Shown here piece after piece: positions 34,662 through 42,927 of a stretch of 54,870 nt of DNA (its first letter is position 1; each line of letters opens with the position of its first letter). The stretch is from an uncultured Eudoraea sp. (GTDB lineage: Bacteria > Bacteroidota > Bacteroidia > Flavobacteriales > Flavobacteriaceae): assembly GCA_947258405.1 (NCBI GenBank), contig CAMYIE010000014.1, positions 79,591-134,460 on the forward strand, written 5' to 3'. A program made the translations under genes and the position numbers. The notes beneath the pieces were generated by a model that saw only the letters and a list, made by a program, of their open reading frames with translations, searched no databases and had not been told where the DNA came from.

Positions 34662-35207
34662 ATGACCGATAAATACTTTGATGAGCTCAGTTCCGAATTG
34701 CAAAAAGGAAGTTTGGAAAAGGACCACCCTTTCCGTTATTTTACACTTGCCACGGTAGGCGTTGATGGTATGGTTCGCCAGCGTACCCTTGTACTTAGAA
34801 GTGTTGGAGCAGATTTACTTTTAACCTTTTTTACCGATTACAGGTCGAAAAAGATCATGCATATTCATGAAAACAATCGTGTAAGCCTGCTCTTTTACCA
34901 TCCGGACGAACTATTACAACTCAGGATAGATGGCCTTGCCGAGATCGACAGGGATAAAGAATCCATAAAATCGCACTGGATGAGTGTTAAGGAAGCTCAG
35001 CGAAAGGCTTATACCACGGCAACAGCCCCGGGAAGCGAGTTGGAAAACCCTGAATCGCTCGAATACCTGAATGAAAACAACTATTTCTGCGCGGTAAATA
35101 TCACCCCATTCAAAATAGAATACTTAAAATTAAAAGACCCGAATCATATCAGGGTAAACTATTCAAAAACAGATCGCGGCTGGGACGGCAGTTACCTGGT
35201 TCCTTAG
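34662..35207 (+). CDS. pyridoxamine 5'-phosphate oxidase-like FMN-binding protein
   Basis: A 181-residue flavoprotein with the split beta-barrel of the PNPOx group. FRYFTLATVG and VRQRTLVLRSV are the N-terminal strands, RSKKIMHIHENNRVSLLFYH corresponds to the FMN-binding region, and the C-terminal segment is WDGSYLVP. At 181 residues it is shorter than canonical PdxH (about 215) and the C-terminal PdxH signature is not evident. I therefore do not assign pdxH; it fits the Alr4036-type branch with a proposed but unproven oxidase role. It is convergent with the PLP-dependent decarboxylase, 2 nt apart. Confidence 0.85.
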   Translation: MTDKYFDELSSELQKGSLEKDHPFRYFTLATVGVDGMVRQRTLVLRSVGADLLLTFFTDYRSKKIMHIHENNRVSLLFYHPDELLQLRIDGLAEIDRDKESIKSHWMSVKEAQRKAYTTATAPGSELENPESLEYLNENNYFCAVNITPFKIEYLKLKDPNHIRVNYSKTDRGWDGSYLVP

Positions 35208-35209
35208 CT

Positions 35210-36580
35210 TTATTTCATTGAATCGAGGATGACCGTAATATCTTCCTCTGTGGTATCGGGGTTGATAAAACAAAAACGTACCACCGTTTCATATTCGCCT
35301 TCGTGCTTCCATTTTGTGGGTGTTACCAGAGCAAGACCTTCGCGATGGTTTTTGTATGTCCACGATTTATAATCTTCCTCGGTCCAGCCCAGTCTTCTGA
35401 AAAGAACAATAGAAAGGCTTGGTGGTCTTACCAACTCGAGTTCAGCGCGTTGGGAAATAATTTTTCCCGCCAATTGAGCCAGGGAAATTCCGCGTTCTAC
35501 AGCCCATTTATATTTATCGGTACCATGGGTAGCCAAAGAAAACCACAGGGGTAGGCCCCGCAATCGTCGTGTGAGCTGAATCTGATAATCGGCTGGGTTA
35601 AAACCATGGGCTCCAGGGTCTTTTATGATCTCCAGATAGGATCCCTCCTGTTCATGAGCCTCTTTGGCCAATCCGGGTTGACGATAGAGGACAGCTCCAC
35701 AGTCGTATGGTGAAAACAACCACTTATGCGGATCGATGGTAATGCTATCGGCATTTTCGATTCCATTGAACAAATGACGCACCGTATCGGCCGCTAGTGC
35801 ACCTCCACCATAAGCCGCATCAACATGAAACCAAAGCTCCTCAGCCTGGCAAACATCGGCTATACCTTCCAAATCATCAACAATACCGGCATTGGTAGTA
35901 CCTCCTGTAGCGACTACTGCAAATACCCTTTGACGTTGTCCGGGTTCCAAAGCTTTGATTTTTGCAGACAGCAGCTCTGAGGTCATCAGGTCTTCGGTAT
36001 CTACAAGAATAACCTCCACATCGATCACCTTGGCCATCGACTTGATCGAAGAATGCGCTCCACTCGATGTTATAATAATCCCTTTCTGATCGTGGTGACC
36101 TTCCTTTTTTCGCCAGTGTTCACGTGCAGTGACCATGGCCGACAAGTTGGCTGCCGTACCCCCACTGGTGAATACCCCAAAGGCACCTTCGGGCATTCCT
36201 GTAAGCGAGATCAACCATTTGATGGCTACATTTTCGCAAAAGATACCACCGGCACCTTCCATCCAATAGGCGCCATGAATACTGGCAGCAGATGTGACCA
36301 GGTCGAAAAGGATTGCTGCCCTGGTAGGAGCAGCAGGCACAAATGCGAGATGTCTGGGATGATCTATAGGTACAGTGGCCTTAACCAGAATATCTTTGAA
36401 TAATGAAAATGCCTTTTCGCCTCCTATACCTTCAGCTGTAACAGTCTGCCCCACTAATTCTTTTAATTCTTCCTCACTTTTGGGGGATCCGAGTGGCGGA
36501 CGCGTATTGGTGATCCGGTTCATGGCATATTTCATGACATCCAGTGTCATTTCCACGGTATCTATATCGATCGTATGCAT
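35210..36580 (-). CDS. PLP-dependent group II decarboxylase family protein
   Basis: A 456-residue fold-type I enzyme. The cofactor lysine is K286 in DPHKWLFSPYDCGAV. D254 in HVDAAYGGGAL contacts the pyridine nitrogen, and H176 in SSGAHSSIKS stacks on the ring. The family covers aromatic-L-amino-acid, glutamate and diaminobutyrate decarboxylases. The substrate-pocket residues cannot be judged by eye, so I leave the substrate open. It follows bshC after 41 nt on the same strand and is likely co-transcribed with it. Confidence 0.88.
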   Translation of the reverse strand: MHTIDIDTVEMTLDVMKYAMNRITNTRPPLGSPKSEEELKELVGQTVTAEGIGGEKAFSLFKDILVKATVPIDHPRHLAFVPAAPTRAAILFDLVTSAASIHGAYWMEGAGGIFCENVAIKWLISLTGMPEGAFGVFTSGGTAANLSAMVTAREHWRKKEGHHDQKGIIITSSGAHSSIKSMAKVIDVEVILVDTEDLMTSELLSAKIKALEPGQRQRVFAVVATGGTTNAGIVDDLEGIADVCQAEELWFHVDAAYGGGALAADTVRHLFNGIENADSITIDPHKWLFSPYDCGAVLYRQPGLAKEAHEQEGSYLEIIKDPGAHGFNPADYQIQLTRRLRGLPLWFSLATHGTDKYKWAVERGISLAQLAGKIISQRAELELVRPPSLSIVLFRRLGWTEEDYKSWTYKNHREGLALVTPTKWKHEGEYETVVRFCFINPDTTEEDITVILDSMK

Positions 36581-36621
36581 TGGTTTGTTAGGTTATTTAG
36601 TAAAAAAAATATCGTTGCGGC

Positions 36622-38223
36622 CTAAACCTTGATAACGGTAAACTCCAGTTTCAAAGGTCGCAAGGCTTGTAATAACATCGGTATTAAATCCGAACCATAT
36701 TCCAGGTATACTTCGGAAAAATTAAGCGTCCTTTCCTGCAGGGACTGATTCGGAAATAATTCATTCTGAAGCTCGGTCATTCGAACAACCTGGTCTTTCA
36801 GCTTACGTTTTTGAGCTTTCAGCAGTCGTTTTTCGAGTCTCTCAAGTCCCTTCGTCTGTTTTGCCTCCTGAGCCCTGACCGCCCCTAAAAATGATTTATC
36901 CGTTTGTTGGGCTAAACGATAAAGATCCTCGAACTGCTTGCGGAGATGATCTTTCTGCACGGTGAAATCGATATTGATATTCGAGATTTCCCTTATCTTT
37001 TTATTGATAAAGCTACTTTGCTTTAAAAAGATATTTTCCAGACTAAGATCTAACCGCTGTAATTTGCCATATTGCTTTTCGGAGATCATCAAAGCCGAAT
37101 TTCTCAACAATAGTATGGGAAAAGGAACCTCATAGTCGTCGAATGATTTTTTGAGCTCCAGCCAATAGGCGATTTCTCCTCCACCTCCTATATAGCAAAG
37201 ATTGGGTAATATAATTTCCTGGTATAATGGTCTGCTGATCACATTAGGAGAAAATCGCTCAGGATATTGCTCGACTTCCTGGAGGATCTCAGATTTGCTA
37301 AATCGGATATCTGTATTATTCACGCCAAAACCTTCTTTGGTATTAACGATTCGCTCCCTCAGTCCATCTTTCAGATAAAAATAATTGATCTCTCTGGGAT
37401 TGACCTGTAAATGGTAGCTATCTCCTGAATTTTGCCATTCTTCAATAGTAGCATTTACCGCATTGAAGCCTGTATTCTCAATTATGTCTTTTAGTGCATA
37501 TGGTGATAATAATTCCTTTAAACCTGCATCATCTCCATCCACTATTACCAGGCCGTACTCACCAAACAATTCATTAGCTAAATGTCTTGTAGCATCAGCA
37601 AGGTTCTTATGCTGAAGGTATGCCCTTTTGAACTTCCCTAAAATCTCATCAGCCCTATTGTTGTTTCCCAGAATCCCTTTGAACGCCTCAAAAACCTCTT
37701 CCAGTCCATCGTTTTTCAGCCTTCCCACGGCTCCGGAGGAATCCCTGTTCCATCGCAATTTCTGACCCCGGAAATTAAAATAGTTGATCTCGTCAAAATC
37801 ATGGTCTTCACTAGCCATCCAATATACAGGGACAAAATCAAATTCAGGATAGGCTTCTTTTAATTGCAGGCATAGATTGATAGTACTCACAATCTTATAA
37901 AGAAAATATAATGGTCCTGTGAAAAGATTTAGCTGGTGGCCTGTGACCACGGTAAAAGTGGTAGTATTTTTTAGCTGCTTAAGTTTCTCCTGAGTGGATG
38001 ATGATACCTGGAATCCTTCATACTGTTTACTGAGCACCTTGTGAAGGACCAGACGATGCTGCTTTGGATAGCTCGATTTTTTTTCTTCGATTTGAGATCC
38101 GAAAGAATCTATCCGGGGAAAACGATGATAAAATGAACGAAGATGTTCACTTTCATCCAAATAATCGTTGATCAGATTGGAAAAATAACCGGTTTTTCGA
38201 TAGGATATACACTCAACCTCCAT
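36622..38223 (-). CDS. bshC: BshC, bacillithiol biosynthesis cysteine-adding enzyme
   Basis: Predicted to attach cysteine to GlcN-malate in the last step of bacillithiol synthesis, the low-molecular-weight thiol of many Firmicutes and Bacteroidota. The 533-residue protein matches the family in length. It has the start ISYRKTGYFSNLINDYL, the nucleotide-fold motif TVVTGHQLNLFTGPLYFLYK, VYWMASEDHDFDEINYF, and a C-terminal coiled-coil (about 395-480). ATG 38223 was chosen; 38235 is an in-frame alternative. bshA and bshB are not in the window. The PLP decarboxylase gene follows. Confidence 0.95.
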   Translation of the reverse strand: MEVECISYRKTGYFSNLINDYLDESEHLRSFYHRFPRIDSFGSQIEEKKSSYPKQHRLVLHKVLSKQYEGFQVSSSTQEKLKQLKNTTTFTVVTGHQLNLFTGPLYFLYKIVSTINLCLQLKEAYPEFDFVPVYWMASEDHDFDEINYFNFRGQKLRWNRDSSGAVGRLKNDGLEEVFEAFKGILGNNNRADEILGKFKRAYLQHKNLADATRHLANELFGEYGLVIVDGDDAGLKELLSPYALKDIIENTGFNAVNATIEEWQNSGDSYHLQVNPREINYFYLKDGLRERIVNTKEGFGVNNTDIRFSKSEILQEVEQYPERFSPNVISRPLYQEIILPNLCYIGGGGEIAYWLELKKSFDDYEVPFPILLLRNSALMISEKQYGKLQRLDLSLENIFLKQSSFINKKIREISNINIDFTVQKDHLRKQFEDLYRLAQQTDKSFLGAVRAQEAKQTKGLERLEKRLLKAQKRKLKDQVVRMTELQNELFPNQSLQERTLNFSEVYLEYGSDLIPMLLQALRPLKLEFTVIKV

Positions 38224-38242
38224 AGAGCGGATCATATTCGAT

Positions 38243-38250
38243 CAAATATA
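38243..38250 (-). promoter_or_regulatory. candidate -7 box of bshC
   Basis: Minus-strand TATATTTG is an exact TAnnTTTG match, 19 nt before ATG 38223 and 7 nt before the alternative ATG 38235. Confidence 0.45.
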
Positions 38251-38396
38251 GGATTACTTCAGCGATCTCTTCACAAAAATACGTTAAGATGTTTTTCAAA
38301 TGATCACTTTGATCACATCCTGATCTGGTGGTATGCTACTGGCCCATGACAAACGGATACTCAACGAACATATCCCTTAAAATTGGTTATATTGGT

Positions 38397-38404
38397 TAGC
38401 TTTG
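38397..38404 (+). promoter_or_regulatory. candidate -7 box of the M14 peptidase gene
   Basis: TAGCTTTG is an exact TAnnTTTG match, 25 nt before the ATG at 38430, giving a leader of about 18-20 nt. Confidence 0.5.
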
Positions 38405-38429
38405 AGTTTGCGCCAAAAACAGGGAAACA

Positions 38430-40883
38430 ATGAGACAGTTTATTACGGTATTACTTCTGATTTCAGCCTGGACTGCCGTAAGCCAGAATCTCAAATCACC
38501 TACAGATTTTCTGGGATATGAATTAGGTTCCAAATTCACCCCACATCACCGGGTGGTAGATTACTGTGAACATGTAGCCCGGAATGCCGGGAATCAGGTT
38601 AAACTTCAGTATTATGGCAAAACCTACGAAGACAGACCTCTTTTGTTACTGTATATCTCCTCTGAAGAGAATATAGGTTCTCTTGAAAAAATACGCCAGG
38701 CACATCTCGAAAGTACCAAGGGCGGTACCGGTTCCGAAAAAGCCATTGTCTGGCTCAGTTATAATGTCCATGGGAATGAAAGCTCCAGTACGGAGGCTTC
38801 CATGCAGACGATATATGAGCTGCTGACCACCCGACAGGATTATCTGGAGAATTCCGTTGTAATTCTGGATCCCTGTATTAACCCGGATGGTCGTGATCGA
38901 TATGTCAACTGGTATCGTCAGGTTAAGAACACTCCATTAGAAGTCAACCCCTTAAGTCGTGAACACCACGAGGGTTGGCATAGTGGCCGAAGTAATCATT
39001 ATATGTTCGACCTCAATAGGGATTGGGCATGGCTCACTCAAGTGGAAAGCCGGCAGCGAATAGTGGAATACAATCGGTGGTTACCTCATGTTCATGTAGA
39101 TTTTCATGAACAGGGAGTAGACTATCCTTATTACTTTGCCCCGGCCGCAGAACCATTTCACGAAGTGATCACAGACTTTCAGCGCGAATTTCAAAGGATC
39201 ATAGGTAAGAATCATGCAAAATATTTTGATGCCAAAGGTTGGCTGTATTTTACCCGGGAACGCTTCGATCTGTTTTACCCGAGTTATGGGGATACCTATC
39301 CCACTTACAATGGGGCCATTGGTATGACCTACGAGCAAGGCGGTGGCGGGAGAGCAGGCCTGGGTGTACTTACCAGCACCTCAGACACACTTACCTTAAA
39401 AGACCGAATTTCACATCATCTTACCACAGGACTGTCTACATTAGAAGTTGCATCGGAGCATAGCAAACGACTGAATCAGGAATTTGCAAGTTTTTTCAAA
39501 TCCCATCGATATCGCTATAAATCCTATCTTTTAAAAGGCAGGAAAGATCAGCTAAAAAATCTCGCCTCCTGGCTCGATATGCACCATATCAAATACGGTC
39601 GAGGGACAGGGACAATGGTTAAGGGTTACCGTTACAATACACAGAAAAACGAATCCTTTAAAAGCGACGAGCAAACACTGGTTATCGGTACGGATCAGCC
39701 CAAAGGAACCCTCGTAAAAGTGCTTTTCGAGCCCAATGCCAAACTTTCGGATTCCCTCACCTACGATATTACCGCATGGTCCTTACCCTACGCACACGGT
39801 CTGGATGCGCTGGCATCAGAAACTAAAGTAGCCCATGTGGAGTATCCAGAAGAAGAAACAGAAGTTAAGGATCTTACCGATGAAGCTTATGCTTTTTTCA
39901 CCGACTGGAACAGTATGGAAGATGCTCGTTTTTTAACCGAGCTGCTTCAAAAAGGTATCAGGGTTCGCCATGCACGGGAACCTTTTACTATAGATGATAA
40001 AACATACCAGAGAGGCAGTCTAATCATCACTAAAAAGGATAATGAAACTGAGCCCAATTTTATAGATATCCTGACTGAAGTTTCAAATAATCATCAAAAA
40101 ATAATATATCCCACAAAAACCGGATGGATAGACAAAGGAAGAGATTTAGGCTCGCGCCATATTAAAATGTTAGAACAACCCAGGGTAGCCATGTTGGGAG
40201 ATACACCTACTTCGACCATAAATTTCGGCGAGATCTGGTATTTCTTTGAACAAGAACTGAAATATCCCCTGACCATTCTTCAATCCGATCGAATAAAATC
40301 TGCGCCCCTCTCTGATTTTGATATCCTCATTCTTCCACATGGTAGTGGCTACAAAGAATTCTTATCTGAAGAAATACTGGAGAAACTAAAAAAATGGGTG
40401 GAAGATGGTGGTCAGCTGGTTTTGGTAGGTGGGGCTATTAAGGGGTTAGCCGATAGAGAAGGTTTCGATATAAAGGAACGTGAGCTTAAAAAAGATAGTT
40501 CGATAGTCGATTTAAATCCTCATCAGCAAACAGCCAGGGATCTCTTGAAAGAAACGGTGAAAGGCGCTATTTTCAAAACATGGGTAGATCCCACTCATCC
40601 TCTGGCATTTGGTTATAATAACCAATACTACACCTTAAAAAGGCGCAACGGGAGCTATGATTTGCTAAAATCCGGCAATGTTGTAGCGATAAGGGAACAT
40701 ACCATACCGGTGGCGGGGTTTTCAGGAAGCGAAACGGCAGAAAGACTAATCAACAGTTTGGTTTTTGGGGTACAGGACAAAGGTAAGGGTCGTGTTGTTT
40801 ATTTCGTAGATAATCCACTTTTTAGAGGGTTTTGGGAAAATGGCAAGCTCTTTTTTGCCAATATGCTTTTTATGCTGGATTGA
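38430..40883 (+). CDS. secreted M14 family zinc carboxypeptidase
   Basis: An 817-residue exported peptidase (signal peptide ends near SWTAVSQN). The zinc site is H114/E117 in NVHGNESSS and H226 in VHVDFHEQG. E302 in GMTYEQGGGG is the candidate catalytic acid, with INPDGRDRYVNWYR providing substrate contacts. The N-terminal 350 residues form the peptidase. The rest contains a class-I-glutaminase-like module (DFDILILPHGSGYKEFLSEE, DGGQLVLVGGAIKGL) typical of this long Bacteroidota subfamily. It probably trims peptides at the envelope or outside. It ends 11 nt from the convergent DUF3667 gene. Confidence 0.92.
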   Translation: MRQFITVLLLISAWTAVSQNLKSPTDFLGYELGSKFTPHHRVVDYCEHVARNAGNQVKLQYYGKTYEDRPLLLLYISSEENIGSLEKIRQAHLESTKGGTGSEKAIVWLSYNVHGNESSSTEASMQTIYELLTTRQDYLENSVVILDPCINPDGRDRYVNWYRQVKNTPLEVNPLSREHHEGWHSGRSNHYMFDLNRDWAWLTQVESRQRIVEYNRWLPHVHVDFHEQGVDYPYYFAPAAEPFHEVITDFQREFQRIIGKNHAKYFDAKGWLYFTRERFDLFYPSYGDTYPTYNGAIGMTYEQGGGGRAGLGVLTSTSDTLTLKDRISHHLTTGLSTLEVASEHSKRLNQEFASFFKSHRYRYKSYLLKGRKDQLKNLASWLDMHHIKYGRGTGTMVKGYRYNTQKNESFKSDEQTLVIGTDQPKGTLVKVLFEPNAKLSDSLTYDITAWSLPYAHGLDALASETKVAHVEYPEEETEVKDLTDEAYAFFTDWNSMEDARFLTELLQKGIRVRHAREPFTIDDKTYQRGSLIITKKDNETEPNFIDILTEVSNNHQKIIYPTKTGWIDKGRDLGSRHIKMLEQPRVAMLGDTPTSTINFGEIWYFFEQELKYPLTILQSDRIKSAPLSDFDILILPHGSGYKEFLSEEILEKLKKWVEDGGQLVLVGGAIKGLADREGFDIKERELKKDSSIVDLNPHQQTARDLLKETVKGAIFKTWVDPTHPLAFGYNNQYYTLKRRNGSYDLLKSGNVVAIREHTIPVAGFSGSETAERLINSLVFGVQDKGKGRVVYFVDNPLFRGFWENGKLFFANMLFMLD

Positions 40884-40894
40884 GCATCGGTTAA

Positions 40895-41941
40895 TCAATA
40901 GAGGAAAAAGGCCACGGTAATAACCCCGACCGCAGCTATAGGAACCACAAATAACATGTAGAGGAAGGATATAAATCCCGATTTAAAAAACGCCCCGATC
41001 CAGCTGCTGCGATAGAAATTCCGCAGGGCGATCATGAGGTAAATCATCACCGACATCAAAATGAGGAATTCAAGCGGCCCGGGAAGGTCTATTATCATGT
41101 TTACTAGAAGCAGAACACAAAACGTGGTAAATAAAAAGGTAAAATAGTAAAATGAGAATACCATATGGTGTGCAAAACTTCCCCTTTTCCAATAAAACAG
41201 TTTTAACAGTAGTGCGAAAAGTGGCAGCATTATAAACATGGCTACCGGGATGGTATCGTATAATGTCTGAAGCAACCCTCCGGCACGTTGTTCATACAGC
41301 TTTAATAATTGTCTAAAGAGTCTTTTATTAAATTGTCCTGCATCTTCTTTAAGACCCATGGCCTTCAGTTTTTCATCTACCGGTGCTCCCTCTGATATCA
41401 GTGAATCGAGTTTTTCCTGTGAGAAACCAAAGGATAGATTTTGGTTAGGACTTGCCGTTATAATCGAATCGAGCCGCTCTATCTCTTCATCGCTAAAGCG
41501 TGTATATTGCTGGTTTTCCTTCAGTGCCTTGCGTGCTTCTGCGATGCCCAGGGAATCTTGTACAGCGGGTATGGAATCGAGGTTGATCTCTGTTTCGAAG
41601 CCTTTTTCCAGGGCCTTGTTTACTTCCTTATCGGCCTTGCGTACACTAAAGGAAAAGATAAAAAAGAATAAGACGGAAATAAAGAGGTAAAACTGGGCTG
41701 GGTGAAGATATTGGAGCCTCTTCCCATCTACGAAACGCCTGGCCAGGACACCCGGTTTTAGCATTAACGGAATAAAACTCCTGAAAAACCTGGCATCAAT
41801 CGAAAAATAGTTTTCAATCGTATTGCTAAACAAAACACTAAAAGTGAGATTGTCTGTAGCTTCCTGTCCGCAATACGGGCAGTAATCAAAGGAGGAATCA
41901 AATGATTTCTCACAGTTTTTGCAGAGGTCCTTTTCTGGCAT
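40895..41941 (-). CDS. DUF3667 membrane protein with N-terminal zinc ribbon
   Basis: A 348-residue protein starting at ATG 41941 (MPEKDLCKNCEKSFDSSFDY). Two CxxC pairs (CKNC, CPYC) form a zinc ribbon in the first 25 residues, and four to five membrane helices follow (about 95-115, 240-260, 270-295, 300-320 and 330-348). A long charged loop between the first and second helices contains repeated EA/LDS segments. DUF3667 is common in Bacteroidota and has no known function. The upstream in-frame start at 42037 gives a non-family leader. Confidence 0.88.
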   Translation of the reverse strand: MPEKDLCKNCEKSFDSSFDYCPYCGQEATDNLTFSVLFSNTIENYFSIDARFFRSFIPLMLKPGVLARRFVDGKRLQYLHPAQFYLFISVLFFFIFSFSVRKADKEVNKALEKGFETEINLDSIPAVQDSLGIAEARKALKENQQYTRFSDEEIERLDSIITASPNQNLSFGFSQEKLDSLISEGAPVDEKLKAMGLKEDAGQFNKRLFRQLLKLYEQRAGGLLQTLYDTIPVAMFIMLPLFALLLKLFYWKRGSFAHHMVFSFYYFTFLFTTFCVLLLVNMIIDLPGPLEFLILMSVMIYLMIALRNFYRSSWIGAFFKSGFISFLYMLFVVPIAAVGVITVAFFLY

Positions 41942-42093
41942 GGTTGGTCTTTCCGCTAAAATTACAAAACAAATCATTAAATAAGAGCCTCTATGGCGGT
42001 ATGCCAGATTGTAATTTATTTTTAATATTTGTAACAAAACCAGCCTAATTGATACTAACGGGCTGAATCCTTAACACTAAAAAAGAAAAAACT

Positions 42094-42867
42094 ATGAATA
42101 CACTTAAAACAATTCTTTCTGTGCTGCTTTTAACACTTGCTATACCGGCCCAGTCTCAAACCGTAGATGAGATCCTGTCGAACTACTTTGAAAATGTTGG
42201 TGGTCTGGAAAACCTGAAAAATCTTCAGGGCATCAAAATGAAAGCCAAAGTAACCCAGCAGGGTATGGAGATCCCATTAGAAATCACTCAGTTAAAGGAT
42301 GGTCGCCAAATGACGGTCATCAGTTTCCAGGGTCAGGAGATCAAACAAGGAGTGTACGATGGGGAGGTGCTTTGGAGCACTAACTTTATGACGATGAAAG
42401 CTGAAAAAAGCGATGCAGAAACAACCGAAAATTTTAAACTTAACACCAACGACTTCCCTGATTCCTTCGTGGACTACAAGGAAAAAGGGTATACTGCCGA
42501 ATATATTGGAACAGAAACATTTGACGGAACAGAAACCTATAAGATCAAATTAATCAAAGAACCTGTGACAGTAGATGGAAATTCGGAAGAGGATATCAGC
42601 TTTTACTTTTTTGAAACCGAAAATTATGTCCCTATCGCTATGCAGTCTGAAGTGAAAACAGGGCAGATGAAGGGTATGACTCAAGAGGTCACCATGAGTG
42701 ATTACCAGGAAGTAGACGGTCTTTATTTTGCTTTTTCAATGACTCAAGGCATAAAAGACGGGCAATCCCAACCAGTCATAATAGAGAGCATCGAATTAAA
42801 CCCTGAAGTAAATGATGAGGCCTTTGCGTTTCCCGAAGAAATGGCCACCGAAGAATCTAAAGAATAA
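42094..42867 (+). CDS. LolA-like periplasmic outer-membrane lipoprotein-sorting protein family member
   Basis: A 257-residue secreted protein (signal peptide 1-20, ending AIPAQSQ). The chain is the LolA/LolB-type curved beta-sheet: VDEILSNYFENVGGLENLKN at the start, KMKAKVTQQGMEIPLEIT, and YFFETENYVPIAMQSEVKTG. This matches small Bacteroidota proteins annotated as outer membrane lipoprotein-sorting, which are not proven to be LolA. It has a terminator at 42882-42910 and precedes the large Asp-box protein. Confidence 0.75.
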   Translation: MNTLKTILSVLLLTLAIPAQSQTVDEILSNYFENVGGLENLKNLQGIKMKAKVTQQGMEIPLEITQLKDGRQMTVISFQGQEIKQGVYDGEVLWSTNFMTMKAEKSDAETTENFKLNTNDFPDSFVDYKEKGYTAEYIGTETFDGTETYKIKLIKEPVTVDGNSEEDISFYFFETENYVPIAMQSEVKTGQMKGMTQEVTMSDYQEVDGLYFAFSMTQGIKDGQSQPVIIESIELNPEVNDEAFAFPEEMATEESKE

Positions 42868-42881
42868 GTATATAATCCAAT

Positions 42882-42910
42882 AAGGCCTTTAGCGATAAGG
42901 GCCTTTTTTA
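42882..42910 (+). terminator. Rho-independent terminator after the LolA-like gene
   Basis: A 10-bp stem (42882-42891 AAGGCCTTTA with 42896-42905 TAAGGGCCTT, one G-U) with loop GCGA and a following T run. Confidence 0.85.
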
Positions 42911-42927
42911 TCTCAATTTAGCACCTT

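Noticed and set aside
34662-35207. Naming the PNPOx-like gene pdxH
   Set aside because: At 181 residues it is shorter than PdxH and lacks the usual C-terminal PdxH signature, so only the family is given.
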